Assembly (NCBI RefSeq): GCF_001625305.1
Contig: NW_017803379.1
Coordinates: forward strand, 3,484,404-3,548,403
DNA from: Branchiostoma belcheri
Lineage: Eukaryota; Chordata; Leptocardii; Amphioxiformes; Branchiostomatidae
Direction: 5' to 3'
Length of the DNA stretch: 64,000 nucleotides
Part shown: piece after piece, positions 1-13,300 of the stretch
Position numbering within the stretch: the first letter of the stretch is position 1
How the letters are laid out: each line of letters begins with the position of its first letter
Made by a program: the position numbers and the translations under genes
The notes under the pieces: model-generated
Seen by the model: the letters and a program-made list of their open reading frames with translations, nothing else
Databases searched by the model: none
Told to the model about the DNA's origin: nothing

Positions 1-645
1 ATCATAAATGTTAATCAAAGTAAGCCCAGAATTTTGTGGGAGCTGATATGATGAATGCAGAGAATTACTGAAATTATATTTTTAGCGATTACAGCATACT
101 AAGACTACGAAAGGGAAGCTATACTTTGCTAGATTACTAGTACCCCTTTTTTGGTCTTTAGAATTTGACACCACAGCAGGCCACATTTTACATGACATTT
201 TCATTACATTGAAAGGTAAAAGATTATTTTCTTCAATGGATTTCAGCAAAAATTTGCATAGATTTGGGATTCCTATATGTCAGAGTATTATATGTACAGA
301 ATGAAGCTTTGCTTATCTTTAAAAAAAAAAGGTCAAAACACAGTCTCAGGGTGTGAGATGCATGTACCGATTGCATATATACAGGCTGGTGCTCAAGTAA
401 AATTTGTCTGGTGCAGGTAATTTTCAAGGTTACCTGCATTAGTGCAGGTATGAAGAAAAAAGTATTTTGAGCCCTGCAACCTTCATGTGGTTTGAAACAC
501 AAGAAACATTGCTGTTTTACATCAGTAATCATTGCAAACACCAAGCTATCTGGGCCTGCCAAGAAAAAAAAGAGATTTAGAGGTTCCCAAAAAAACAAAA
601 ACCCCTGCAGCTGACAAATTTCTGTAACCTTCTCTCCCTAATCCA
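1..645. other. 3' flank of the NEK11-like gene, no gene seen
   Basis: This non-coding stretch lies downstream of the NEK11-like stop codon and probably includes its 3' UTR. Around 412-484 it carries a dispersed repeat with paired GTGCAGGTAA / TTACCTGCA motifs followed by a 'gagccctgca' end. The same motifs recur near 20461-20523 and 32460-32650. I see no supported open reading frame. Confidence 0.5.
412..484. repeat. Dispersed 'acctgcac/gtgcaggt' repeat, copy 1
   Basis: The segment has the order gtgcaggtaa, ttacctgca, gtgcaggta, then 'tattttgagccctgca'. The same order occurs at 20461-20523, and partial copies occur at 32460-32650 and about 63615-63640. It is probably an interspersed element of unknown class. 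Recognition rests only on the matches inside this window. Confidence 0.5.
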
Positions 646-3600
646 TCAGGACCAAGAATCGCCTGTTTGCTCCTCTGTGAACAGGTCCACGAGGTAGCAG
701 GTCTCCATGAGCTCTGACCCAGCCATCAGCTCGATCTTGGGCCGCAGGTCCTCTGCCCTCACCCCCTGCTCCAACTGTCCCCGCATCTCCTGGAACAGGT
801 CTGCTCCAAGCTCCTCAATACACTTGGTCCTAAAAAAACACAGGATAGCAACTCAGAAAAACTTCAACAAAAGGAACAATTTGTGTTTGCTATACTATAA
901 TTCAAAATAGGCAATGACAATACATACAATTATAAGGCATCATATACTGCTCAAGAACTTGCCATACATTGTACCTGTTACAGTATTGTGCAATTGCTAG
1001 TAAGTTTGATTGGTTAATTGGTCAATGTTGCATCAGAATTTTGCCCGTTGCAGGAGATATCTTTTCCAACACAACATTTGAAAACTACAGTCAGGATGTC
1101 ATCCTTGAATGTGAAAATGCGACCTTAATCATTAAGGTCGCATTTTCACATTCAAGGATGACATGTTCTGCCAAAGAACTATGCACAATACTTTTATCGT
1201 TTATGGGTTTAATGCAGTATGTTGTGCTGATCTAGAACTTACTCAAGTCTGGGTACATCTTATTGTATTACATGTATAAAAGTACAAATAGAGATGATTC
1301 CTTACTTGATGACATCCTTCCATGCCTGTGTTCCCTTGGGTGAAGCCTGGAGCCCAGGCGACATGGGCTCCTCAACAAAGTCCTCATCTGTTGCCCTCAG
1401 CTCTGCTGCCTGCCGTGCATCGTTAATGATGTCCTCAAGTTCAGGGTCGGATTCATACTCCTCAAAGTCATCTGCATACTCGTCCTCCTGATAGAAAGAA
1501 AAAATGGCAGCATACGTAAAGAAATCTGTATCTGTATACTAGTAGCCGGTATAACCACACATCGGCATAACATACCAGTTATGCAGACACGGGGCATGGC
1601 AGCAGCTGGCTATATTACACCTGACCTGTTGCAACTGTAAATGTTTAAAAGCTATGTTGTGATGATACCCCTACTGCATTTGGTGTAATGATGTAAGATC
1701 ATTTGTTCTTCATCATTTTAATGTCTGCAAAGCTTGTGGATGCTCATCACTAAATTGCTGCCTAAATCATGCACAGTGTGCATTAATTTATCACCATAAA
1801 CACATTCCTCTGGGACAATGGGGTCAACATGGTGGATTTTTCGTGCAGGGAAGGCCAGGGTGTTGGGGGGGGGGGAATGATGCTTTAGAGCTGACAGTGT
1901 TGTCCACATGCATCATTCCACATGCACACCACCTGACAGGTGTCACTAACCATATCCTGCAGCTGTAAGTCATTGGCAGGTGTGCTCAACCAATCATACT
2001 TCTGATCTTCATCCTGGTGAAATGATAGGCAACAGCATTGATTGATGTATTCACTAATAGGGTCAATCAAGATTATGAAGCAAGCCACAAGATGGTAGCC
2101 TGGGTGCTTTCCAGTTTGTAACAAAGGCTCTGTTACAAATCAGATGGTACCCAGGCTAACAAGATGGTGGCTGTTGTCTTGTTTTGTTTATTTGCTGTAT
2201 CAGATGTAATTTTGCTGAGCAAATTGCTACTGAATTACAAGTAGTATTTTAAAAGATGTACATGTACAATGTATTATGATTTTCCAGTAATTTACAAACA
2301 TTCTTAACATACAGCTATGGCATATATCCACAAGGAAAACTCTGCCTTACCCCCCCCCCCTGACCTGGTCGTTCAAGGGACTAGGTAGGTAGGTAGGTAT
2401 ATCAGGTTTCAGCTACTCCATCCAACCTTACCTTTACTTCCAGCGGTGATTCCCTGTTGCTCCTGTTCCTGTTGGGTTCAGGAATCTCTTCTGGAATTTC
2501 CTCCGGAATGTCCTCATCAGAGCTGGAGTCCGGAATGTCTTCCTCGATCTCATCATCTGAGTCTGAGTAGTCCTGGGAGTAGTTTGCGGAGTCTTCTCTT
2601 GGGGAGATTGGACTTGAGATGTTACGACTTCCGTCTGTTTCCTTTGTCTCTCCGTTACTGGTGTTACTCTGTGTTCTCCACGCTTCCCTCCCCTGCCTGT
2701 CCTGATCAACACTGCTCTCTGAGTCAGATATGGACTGATCCACCTTCACAAAGGAAGTTTCACTGGGAATCTCTCTCTCCTCTTCTGATTTTGTGATCCA
2801 GGCTTCCTCCCCCTCTATCCCTTCATTACTAGTACCAGTATCTGACAGTGTTTCATTATTTGGTATAGACTTAGACTCACTGAAGATTTCAGCCTCGTGT
2901 CCACGTCTCAACGGGGCAGTCTTACATCTTGGTCTCCTGTCTTTGTTGTCTTCTTTCTCTTCTGGGCTGGCCTGTGCAAGATTTTCTGCACTGAAGGACT
3001 TTATGTGGGATTCAGGAAACTTCACAGAGGCTACCTGTTTTCTTTCCTTCTCTTCTCCCATCTGTCGGTACAGTTCTTCTTTTTCCTCCAGGAATATCTT
3101 CAGCTGATCTTGGACGTACGGCAAAGTCAACACTGCACTGGCACTGGGTCTGTCCTCAGGCGACTTTGCCAGAATTGTTCCGATCAGATCGGTCATTTCT
3201 GGAGAAAAGCAGTCAGGTACTATGTCAAAAGCACCTTTGACAATCTTGTAAAACAAGCTGATGAGGTTGTTTGCATCGAAGGCTGGTTTTAAGGCACACA
3301 TTTCGTACAGGAGGCAGCCGAGGGCCCAGACATCTGACTTGGAGCTGTAGGGGATATCCTGGCAGAGTTCCGGGCTCAAGTAGCACGGCGTACCCACACA
3401 CGTCTGAGCCACGTCCAACGTGTGTTCCATCATCCGCGAGATCCCAAAATCACCGAGCTTGACACAGTCCTTCTTGGTGAGGAAGACATTTTGAGTCTTG
3501 AGGTCTCGGTGAAGGATCTTGAGGGAGTGCATGTACTGTACCGCCATGGCAATCTGTATGAACCACCTCATGACCTGGCTCTCAGGGAAGAACTCTCCTT

Positions 3601-3901
3601 TCTGTCTCTTGTCGTGTATTCTCTCGTCCAGGGTGCCACCGTCACAGTAGTCCTGCACTATGTACAGATATTCCTCCTCCTTGTCGAAGAAGGAGTCATG
3701 GTACGCCACGATGTGGGAATGTTGCAGCTTGGACAGAATCTTGGCCTCTCGGAGGAGCGACTCCTTGGTTCGCGTCTTGCGGCTGGTGTCTACTTGGATC
3801 TTCTTCAGGGCCAGCATCTTCTTGGTGTTGGTCTTTCGTGCCAGGAACACAGCTCCACTGGCGCCCTTCCCTAGCTGTGTCAGGATCTCGTAATCTTCCA
3901 T
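646..3901 (-). CDS. NEK11: NIMA-related Ser/Thr kinase, NEK11-like
   Basis: Coding exons on the minus strand are 2432-3901, 1306-1487 and 646-829. They sum to 1836 nt (611 codons plus stop), close to human NEK11 at about 645 residues. The kinase domain fills roughly residues 1-265. It shows a glycine loop (GKGASGAV), the VAIK-type lysine in LALKK, the catalytic [10 protein letters not shown] and the DFG in KLGDFGIS. The linker is acidic and Ser/Glu-rich. Assignment to NEK11 and not another NEK rests on the C-terminus: exon 2 begins [14 protein letters not shown], and exon 3 has a short helical tail around [10 protein letters not shown] and [11 protein letters not shown], a layout I recall from NEK11. 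NEK11 acts in the G2/M DNA damage checkpoint and associates with nucleoli and microtubules; here that role is inferred by homology. The start is ATG at 3901, just after a probable 5'-UTR splice acceptor. NEK4 or another NEK is the main alternative. Confidence 0.8.
1097..1163. repeat. Perfect 67-nt palindrome in a NEK11 intron
   Basis: Two 33-bp arms are exact reverse complements around a single central base at 1130. The right arm ends with ggatgaca and the left arm begins with tgtcatcc. The palindrome lies in the intron between the last two NEK11-like exons. The transcript could form a long hairpin. It could be a small foldback element or a cloning/assembly artefact. Confidence 0.85.
2096..2158. 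repeat. Small TA-bounded inverted repeat (MITE-like)
   Basis: The segment starts tagcctgggt and ends acccaggcta. An inner inverted pair, tttgtaaca and tgttacaaa, lies around a short loop. It is in the first intron of the NEK11-like gene. It resembles the other short TA-bounded foldbacks in the window. Confidence 0.6.
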
Positions 3902-5160
3902 CTTGCAGTTGGTGTTTTCTTGTTGGCTCTGTCATAGATGTGTTGAAGGTGGCATTGAGTTAACTCTGAAAACAAGTGTCCACAGTGTCAATATTGGCTG
4001 CTCTATTAAATTGATCAGTATGAAGCAAATAGATATACTATTACTAGACTAAAATTCACATCTGCCTGTTAAAATCAAAGGTTTTGACTTGGTATCATTT
4101 TGAAACTCATTAGAAAAGATCATCTAATTGTTACTGTAGACTTCCATGTTTCATTTTGTTACTAGTATTGTTTGAACCAATAGGCTAGTGGAAGCTTACT
4201 AGAGGTTCTTAAATAAAGATGAGCATGAAATCAAGAGACACAGTTCCAGCACTTTTCAGTTAACATTACATACATGCAAGGAGCTTTCCATTTCATCACA
4301 AGGAAAGCTCTGTGATACATGTTATACTGTCGTGCTAGACATATGTCAAAATAATGAGAATGCAAACAATGAAACAACTGTATAGTTTCACATTTAAGGA
4401 ATGAATAAAATCCACAGCAATGTTCAAACTTTGTACTAGTAGTTAACCATTGTGCAGTACAGGTTTCTGTACCTACATGTGGCCATACACAGGCAACGAC
4501 AACAAGACCTACACAAAGGGCACTTCAGAGGCTCAATAGGTCATCATACCTAACTGCTATAATGGACAAAGGAGCCCACCATGCTTTGTCTCTAACCCTA
4601 AAATAACACATAACAATATGTTTCAAAGTCCACATGTAAGTGAGAAAAATCTGCGAGACAAACACACTTAATCAAAGGTGTGACAAACTAGCGTAAATTC
4701 TGGGATTGCGGCTTTTTTCGTCGCCGTCCTAGGACAAACAGACAACAATAACTCACCTGTGAAATCACATCTGTCGCTAGGTGGGGACAGTGAGACACTG
4801 GGGAAATAATTTCAGGCACCTTTGGCTACACATCATGGACTTGTCATCGATATATACAACCTGTTGTGCATTCTGTTCAAGATAGGAAGAATGTGGACTA
4901 AAACAAATGATGATCTCACCTCTCAGCTCAAGTTACGTTACTTCCGTGTTCCAAACTAAGGACGCCATGTCAGAGTGTCTGACCCCTTAGAAAACATCCA
5001 AACGCATCAGTACAGATTACGTTTTCGTTTCAAAATGTACACAAATATGTCTTACTTGACTCTTAAAGACATTTTTTAAATATACTAACGCTACCTATGT
5101 GCTGCAAAGAATGTATTTTGTCATATGTACTGATGATTTGTAAAATTTCTTACCACCAAG
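3902..5160. promoter_or_regulatory. Putative 5' UTR and promoter region of NEK11
   Basis: On the minus strand a splice acceptor lies about 28 nt upstream of the NEK11 ATG. Candidate 5'-UTR donor sites (exon|GTGAG) occur near 4756 and 4920. An ETS-like CGGAAGT lies near 4945 on the minus strand. Transcription probably starts around 4930-5000. This is inference from splice-like signals only; I see no core promoter motif that settles it. Confidence 0.3.
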
Positions 5161-5432
5161 CTTAATTGCGTTTGCCTTTCATGACTTCCTGCGAAACGAT
5201 ATGCTGCAGTTCATCATATTCTCGATAGATGACGACATGCAGGCCACCAGCACTTTGCAGACTTGTGAAAACCATATCCATTTTTTCGGAACCACTTTCA
5301 GTAACAAGTACAAATGTATTCTTAAAGCCCCATGTAGTGCTTAACAGTATCAAGTGTTTTCAAAACCACCATGTTGTGCTGAAAAACAGATTTTTTTTTT
5401 CAGTTTAAGTGTTATCGAAATCCGCTTACAAT

Positions 5433-5717
5433 TAGCCTCCTGTGCAGGCCCCGCGGCGGTGGAGAAGAGTTTTTAACGCGTTATTTTAATATAGCCAGCC
5501 ATCCTACATAGCCGCCGAGAGAAGATTGCTTTCCGCCCGTGTGTAGGATGGCTGGCTATATTAAAATAACGCGTTAAAAACTCTTCTCCACCGCCGCGGG
5601 GCCTGCACATCATCATCATCATCAGTCGACCCCCCTAGGGGACGGGGTTTGCCGCTGCACCACTCCTGCCCACATCTCCCGATCTGCCATGGCTGACAGG
5701 GCCTGCACAGGAGGCTA
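5433..5717. mobile_element. Non-autonomous foldback element (MITE), TA-flanked
   Basis: The outer ends are tagcctcctgtgcaggc and its reverse complement gcctgcacaggaggcta. Inside, a long inverted repeat of about 70 bp per arm (left arm about 5441-5508, right arm about 5540-5607) surrounds a short loop. The right arm is followed by about 90 bp of extra sequence before the right terminus. TA at both ends suggests a TA target duplication. There is no coding capacity. Confidence 0.8.
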
Positions 5718-7305
5718 TAGCTACATGCAGAGGGGTGATCCGTTATTGCATACGTAATTGTGATGCGTTTTTTCCCCAACCACTTAATGCCTTAGCTTTA
5801 ATATATAGACTAAGAGCATACATGTACATTTTCTTTGTTAAGTCAAAAGATACTCAATATTATAACTAGTATAAGACTGGCTTCAATAAAAGAAATGAAT
5901 GTTTAATTTCTAATGGTATAAAGTATCAATCTAAGCAGTCTATGATAAGAAATTGGCCTATAAGTTGCAGAAACATTTACATTTCAAGTAACCAGTAGAT
6001 ATTGCCTAAAGGGAGAAAGGAAAACTAAGATACATTTGTAATTGCATCTGTACTTGCAAAGCTCAATACATGTGTATTGAGCTCAATAGACTTTGACTCA
6101 GAACCAATTCTCATCTTCGTATTTGAATGATATCTATGTAATCAAGACTTCCCAGAAAGTGTTGAGATAAACTCATATATGGATCAAATATTCATTATTA
6201 TAATGCACTGAGAATGCACACAGTACATGTAATAACTTGTGCAGCAATGCTTCAGAGATCAATGTCAAACATGGATAAATCAGGCGATGTCAGCACAGAC
6301 CAACCTGAGCTGCACAGTCTGTCACACAGGCAGCCTTCAGATTTACCCACCAACTTGATCAAGCCAGACAGTGTGTCACCTGTGCACAGTTATTCAGCTT
6401 CCCCTGGGTTATCACATATTCTGCCACTGTCACAGGCTTCCCAACATATTATATCAAATGTCTGCAATTTCACCATTTTCCTCATGAGGGATGGCTTCCT
6501 GTGAGTGTCCCTGGCAGAAGTTAAAGCCGTTCTCGTATAGCAGTCGACTCTGTTCAATATTGAGCTGCCCCGACATTCAAGTTTTATGCTATCTTGATAC
6601 AGGCCTAGGTTCAACATGACAATAACCCGTCCAGCTCCTAGCTACCCACCGTTATTGTGTCCTATGCGAAAATAACGCCACACTTAAAGAATCCAGATAA
6701 GTTTAACTTGTTTTAGGATAATCAAAATCGCGTCTGTTTGCAGTTATTAGCTCACTGTGCTCTTGTCCTCGACGCTTTCTTCTCTTCAGTCTTTACCTCG
6801 AAATACCTTGCAGAATTTACCTGTTTACCAAGTTGGTACTGTCCCCATCTGGTCTTCATCAAGTCATCTCACGTTTATATGGTAGGGTGAATGAAAGTGC
6901 ATGGGTACATTGAGGTTTGCATTACGGGTCAGACGAACACCCCCACCCCGACTCCAGTTACCCATTGACAGTAATTGAAGTGACGTTCCTTCAAGCGATG
7001 ATAATTGTTTGGCCCGCCCCGAGTTTACTTTGTGAACTTAAACCTGCGGCAGTCTTGAATGGAACGCCAGGACACTGTTGGAGCGGCACAGAAGGTCGCT
7101 TTTCCTCCATATACCACCTGCCAAGCCCGGAAAAATCAGCATTGACTTTGCCAGGGGCGGACAGAGACAGAGTGCACCTGGCGTGCTCTTCTGTATCCCA
7201 CCATCCTCCCCTGAATTCTTCAAAGGACCCCTCACTGATTCCACCCTTATGTAAGGGCGCGCTGTCTAACAGGTGCCGCTAGCGCGATCGGTGTACAGCC
7301 GAGGA
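5718..7305. other. Intergenic region between NEK11 and the esterase gene
   Basis: This is the AT-rich gap between two divergent genes. A 96-codon open frame at 6214-6504 has no recognisable domain, no convincing splice signals and no family similarity that I can see, so I leave it unannotated. The last few hundred bases are GC-richer and probably contain the esterase promoter and 5' UTR. Confidence 0.4.
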
Positions 7306-10300
7306 ATGAACAAGAGCAGAAGGACGATTTACGCTATGCAGGCGGCGGCTGTACGTTCCTCATTGGCGTGGTGGATCCTCCTCGTCACGTGCCCCGGTCT
7401 CCCCAACGGCCGACCCAACGACTCGCCGCCACACGGCTCTCCTACTGATCAAGGTTTGTGCGTCTCCTTTTTATGTAATTATCATCGACTGCTATATTTT
7501 GCGTTGTAAAATGATTCATATCGCCACTGACATGGCCATCACGAAGTATTTGTAGATATTGGAGCGGCGACGATGATAAAGGTGTTGATTTGATATTTGT
7601 GGTCGAACATGTGCATAATCTCCTAGCAGATCTTTGTGTGGCTGCAAGGTATCAAATTGACAATGCAGTGTCAAATAGACAGTAACAAATATCTATTCTA
7701 ATATCCATTTGTTTGGCGTAAAAATACCAGGAAAACAAGACAAAGATGTCGAAAAACACGTCACAAATATGCCTAAACCTCAGAGAGTGCCGGTGCATGC
7801 AACGCCCGATCTTTGACATCATTACATCCCTGTTTAACGCCAGGAAGGCTTAATCAGATATGTTGCGCGAGGCAACCATCGATGTTTGGTTTCGCTACAA
7901 AACGCCTTACAGTCGACACAAGAATAACCTTACTGTCCTTTGACGAGGTTCGACAAAATTTTGTACCTGAAGATCCGATGATCATCGTCATCATCAACTG
8001 TGTGTAAGACACCCTTGCCTCGCTCAGTGTCTGTCAAATTAGCATGTGTGAATCGTTCGTCAATTCTTGTATTCGAGCCTACTCTTGAACTTGGTGCGGG
8101 GAACAGCAATAAGCATTAAACTGTGTGCAGACGACGTCATTAGCATTCCTGTGGTGGACCAGGGTAGTCACGACGGTTCCAGCAGAGTTGGCCATGGGAG
8201 GGGGGGGGGGCATGTGGAGGGACCTTAGTTCTGTATATAAAAAAGGTGATAGTACATGTACTGTATTTCCAGAAATAGCCCGCGAACCAATCAACCAATG
8301 TACCGTATCATATGGAGACTGGTGCCTCGGAGGCACCCTTTGAATACTAACTGTTGTACTTGTAAACCAGCAAGACAGCGAGTTACTGGACACTGACAAA
8401 CGTATTCAAAGAGTTCCTTCTCATAGTCACGCTTTTCCTCCCCAACCGATGTGTTAAAACTGTTCCCAGGGCCAACCTGTCCCCAATGACGTTTTACTAC
8501 AAATCCTTCAGTTAGCCCCTGACCCTATGTACATATTGGCGGGGAATAGTCGGGCATCTTGGCTACGGATAGGCATATACCACCCAAGGCCTTGTCTAAC
8601 TCGTGATATACACCAGGTACATTGACTTGACAGGCCGTTCTGAAGAAGCAATTTGATACAAATAGTCCAAACAAAGCGACGCCCAGGGAATGTTTCTGTG
8701 CGTCAGTTTGTTGAAGGACAAACGACAGGGAGGAAGGACGACTGTGCCGAGTACTAGTCGGGCTATAAGCGATCTGGGGTCTGCGTTTATTCGAAAAAAA
8801 ATTCTTGTACAGTACTATGGCTTTATTCAGTTCAATCCGTTTACATCATTTTTTACACCACCCCTTTACTATCTTTCATGGTTAGTCCCTAGACGAAGTT
8901 CATGGACAGCTTTGATCTGTGAAGTCGGTTGATTTTACTCTCCAAGAAGAGGCTTAGGCTTCGGCTAATTTCTGATTCTTTTGCACTGGTAACATATTGT
9001 TTTCGCCCAAGGAGAATACAGCCCCGCCAATGATACTGTCTTGCAGTCACCAAATATCTTTTTGATGTAAAAATGTATCGAGATTTCGTATTAGAGATAT
9101 AAATATAACCCCCAAATGTATTATTAAGCATTATTTAGTGTTTAAAAAGCAATCTTATTTTCATATTTCAAGAATATCTATATGTAATGCACCACTGGCA
9201 TGTTTTTTGGTGACATGCAGCCTGGCTAATTACGTTTCATGCCTTGCCTTCATCTCGTATCTTTGGGTCAAAGAGAAGAAGAAGAAAAAGTACCACTTCC
9301 AGGACATTCACGTATCTGTCTGAAATATTACAGGGAAGCCACTTTGGAAGGCAAATATCCTGCAGAAGATGATGATAAGAACACATAGTGCACAGGGAAA
9401 TTGTTACTCAAGCAACTGGATACTTGAAATCCATCCAGTTTTTTGAGTACTGAACGCGTAGTAATAACCATGGGTGAATCAAAGACGTTGATTTTCACCA
9501 GATTTGTGCTACAGGTGATGATGTGGTGGCGTCTACAGTGAACGGCAGGCTTCGGGGTAGAAAAGAACACGTGACGGACGACAACATGCAGGTCTACATC
9601 TTCCAGGGTGTGCCCTACGCCAGGCCGCCTTTGGGAGACTTAAGGTTCCAGGCCCCCCTCCCCCATGCGCCATGGACTGGTGTCAGGTACGGCATTCGTA
9701 ATGCTTTTTACCTTCAGGAGTTTCTGTCACGTTCCAATGAGCAATGTGGTGGGGATACTGCTCGCCTCTCAGTCTGCAAGGTTCTGTCCAAGTCCGTTAT
9801 AGTAGGTCAGAATTTGAATGTGTCCATCAATTCACACAAATACTAAATCGATTCCCAGAAGTTCGAAATCTTCGCGCTCAGTAAACTTCTGTGTCTACTC
9901 TATGATGTCATTGTTAACTATGCGTGAGTGATGGAAGAAGAAGTCTTGGCATTTCTTTCAACAGACACTCGACAAAGGTAACTTCATTGATCAACTCAGT
10001 GTACGATATAAAATTACAGGTCTGGGAATTTTTCAGAAACGCTACCCGGCACGGCGCTCATTGTGCCCAGGACATCCCCGATGGCCGGTGGTTCTTCCAC
10101 AGCATCCCCCTGTTCATGCCTCACGACAGGATCAGCGAGGATTGTCTCTTCCTAGACGTGTACACACCGACCATGGACACGTCAGCTCGACTAGCGGTAC
10201 GTGGGGCCCTGCATGCAATTTTTTTCGTAAGGTGGGCTCTTGAAAAGTCTTCGTACTTCGTAGGCAGCTGCTCATGAACCAACGTAATTCAAGCCTCGGG

Positions 10301-13300
10301 ATTTAACGCAACTTGCAATCAGCTCTGGGAACAGACCTGTCTGAGAATTCAACTCGTTAGCGAAAATTTTGCGTAACTCGTAACACCCTGCAGGTCCCCG
10401 TACGTCGATCGGAAGTGAAGTATATTGTTTTTGGCTTGTATTTGGGTCTTTTTATGTGTTTGCGCGGTGCAGTTTCTGTGTTAAACGTCTAAAGTAGTGA
10501 GAAGTATATCACAGTGTGATGAAAGTTAATGATGTTATTGTAGGTGCTGTTCTTCATTCACGGCGGCGGTTTGTTCTCTGGCAGCGGTGCACAGTACGAT
10601 GGCCGGGCCCTGGCCGCGCTGGGTAACATCGTCGTGGTCATCATCAACTACAGGTCAGTACAAAAAATCTTGATACTCGTACGTCTGAGATATATAGATG
10701 ACATGGAAACCCGAGTCGACATTAAAATGCCCAAGAATAATGTTGGGACTGGGGGTCACCAGAACTGACTGGAGGGTCGACTGGGCCGACTCCGCAAGAA
10801 CGCTAACGCTATGCATGTCTGCAGCCGCCACGAATTAGACGAACGATTGATTGAGAGTTGGAGAAAATCATATAAGAAAAATATATGTATATAGTCAGTA
10901 TGCAGCCAGTTAAAGCCTTTTTGTGATGCAGAAAAACGACATGGTACTAATCATGGTACTAAGTACTTCTTTCAGGTCTCTGAAGGGACTCATGATCAGA
11001 AGCTAGCAATCGATGTAGAAGTCCTCGGGAATGTTACCTTGACCACATCAATCAAAAGTCACCGATATGTAAAGAGCATGATGATCTACGATCTACTGAC
11101 ATCTTAATCGTGCGGTTGTACATTCATTTGCATCTCTCGATCCCAGATGCTCAATTGAAAATCCTTCTTCTGCCGTTGCAGGTTAGACGCTCTGGGATTT
11201 TTAGGCACTGGAGACGAGAAAACTCCGTGGAACGTCGGGTTCTTAGACCAGATCAGCGCGCTTCGTTGGGTACAAAGTAACATCCATTTTTTCGGCGGGG
11301 ACCCCGAACAGGTGACCATAGCAGGACAGTCTGCGGGCGGGCTGAGTGTGGACCTCCTGGTGCTTTCCCCCCTCACCGACGGCTTGTTCCACCGGGCAAT
11401 ATCCCAAAGCGGCGCGGCCATGACAATACCACCCCACGTATACACAAACAAACGCCTTCCAGTGGATGACTTCGTCAGGTCTTCATGGATGTGCCCAGAA
11501 AATCTCCCTCTTTCGGAGACTTTGGCGTGTCTGAGAAATGCATCAACAGAAGATTTCGTAAAGGTGTTGCCGAAGACGGCGTGGAACGGGCCTGTCGTTG
11601 ACGGTTTCTTCTTACCGGATCACCCGAAAACGCTGTTGAAGAATGGGCCGGTGAAGAACATTGAGTACCTCTTGGGTGTCACCAATCATGAGTTGGGTTA
11701 TATCGTTCTGGGAGAAAATGCCTGGTTTTGGAACTATATTACTAACCACTGCCGGAGAGACATCCGGAGAAAAATCGTCCTTTCATATGGGAACCATTTT
11801 CAGGTGAGATACTACAATCAACTTGTTTATCTGAAATCACATCTATAACAAGAACTCGGAGATCTCATACCTACATGAAAATATTTAGAGCCTTTGTAAT
11901 TTCATTTGGTTTTGGGATTTTTCTCAACTATCACGGAGATAATATGGTGATGATTACATGTACATGTAGCATAATCTATTCTATATAATTATGTTTTTTG
12001 AACTCAACTTAACTCAACTCAAAAATTACATATATTTCTTATGTTTCTTACATATTATACATGCGAAGTCCTATCCATGTGCAAGGTCTTGTTCCAACAT
12101 TTTAATATCAATTATGCAAATGACCTTGCATTAACACACTATATGCACAGCGATGTTACCTTTAACGTTTACCGTTACAGACAGGTCGAAAACAATACCT
12201 ACATTTTCATGTAGGCAACTTTCATGTAGGTAATTTCAGCGGTAACACTTTCATAATGCCCCATTCCCTATACACGAAGCGTTTACAGCTCGAATGCACG
12301 ATCGCGTGCACAGCGCCGTGTTGAAGCTCGGTAGACAGACACTCGCGACCTTCCATCTGCTTGGAATGTGAACCCGTATATCCCGAACCGTGCGCTATCC
12401 GGAACCATGCTCAGGCACGATTCTGGATATTATCTTGAAAGTTCATCTGTGTTGGTAGAAATCGTTATGAAGCAAGTTTAGACTGTAATTTCCAACACAA
12501 TAAATTGGACTCACCTAAATTTTCGACTGTACAACTCCAGTCTTTGCCAACAACAGAGACGGGGGGCGCCACGGACTTTTTGCAACCTATGATCCACTGC
12601 TCACGGAGTCACGTGTGTTATCTCCGTGACGTCACGGAAGCGGTGGATTGCTCATTCCTTGACAAAGACTGGAGTTGTACAGTCGAAAATTTGGGTGAGT
12701 CCAATTTGTTGTGTTGGAAATTACAGTCTAAACTTGCTTCATAACGATTCTAGATAGTCCACGCGTATCCAGAACCGTGCCTGGATTAAACCGTTATTGG
12801 ATGCGCAGAGACTATCCAGGACCGTGCCTGAGCCTAACTCTAACAGCTATTCAGGCATTAGACTAGATAGGTACGATGGTTCAGGACACAATACACCGTA
12901 ACCTTCTTCTTGGTTCCATCAATTCTTTGACCCAGTGTAAGGAAGGAGTCGACTTGAGCAAGTTCATCCCCAATGCCCTGTTGGACCTGTACATGGAAGA
13001 ACTGGATCCACTGAACCAGATCCTCGGAGATATTATCATGACGGTTCCCACGGTCAACACGGCGATGTACGCAGCAGGTGAGATATTTGCGCAAAACTGG
13101 AAACGGCTCTACACATGTGAGGTACAGCACTACACGTGACATGACAATGCACATGTGAGATATGGCACTACATACACACGAGGCATAGAACTACACGTGT
13201 GAGATATGGCTCTACGCGTGAGATACATGGCAGTGCACATGAGGTATATCGCTACACGTGTGTGATATGGCCCTACACGGAAATATATAGACCTACAGAG

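Noticed and set aside
6214-6504. 96-codon frame with Ser/Pro-rich composition
   Set aside because: No splice context, domain or family resemblance; it is compatible with chance in this composition.
9138-9323. Small hydrophobic open frame in esterase intron 1
   Set aside because: No start context, splice support or similarity; it lies in AT-rich intron sequence.
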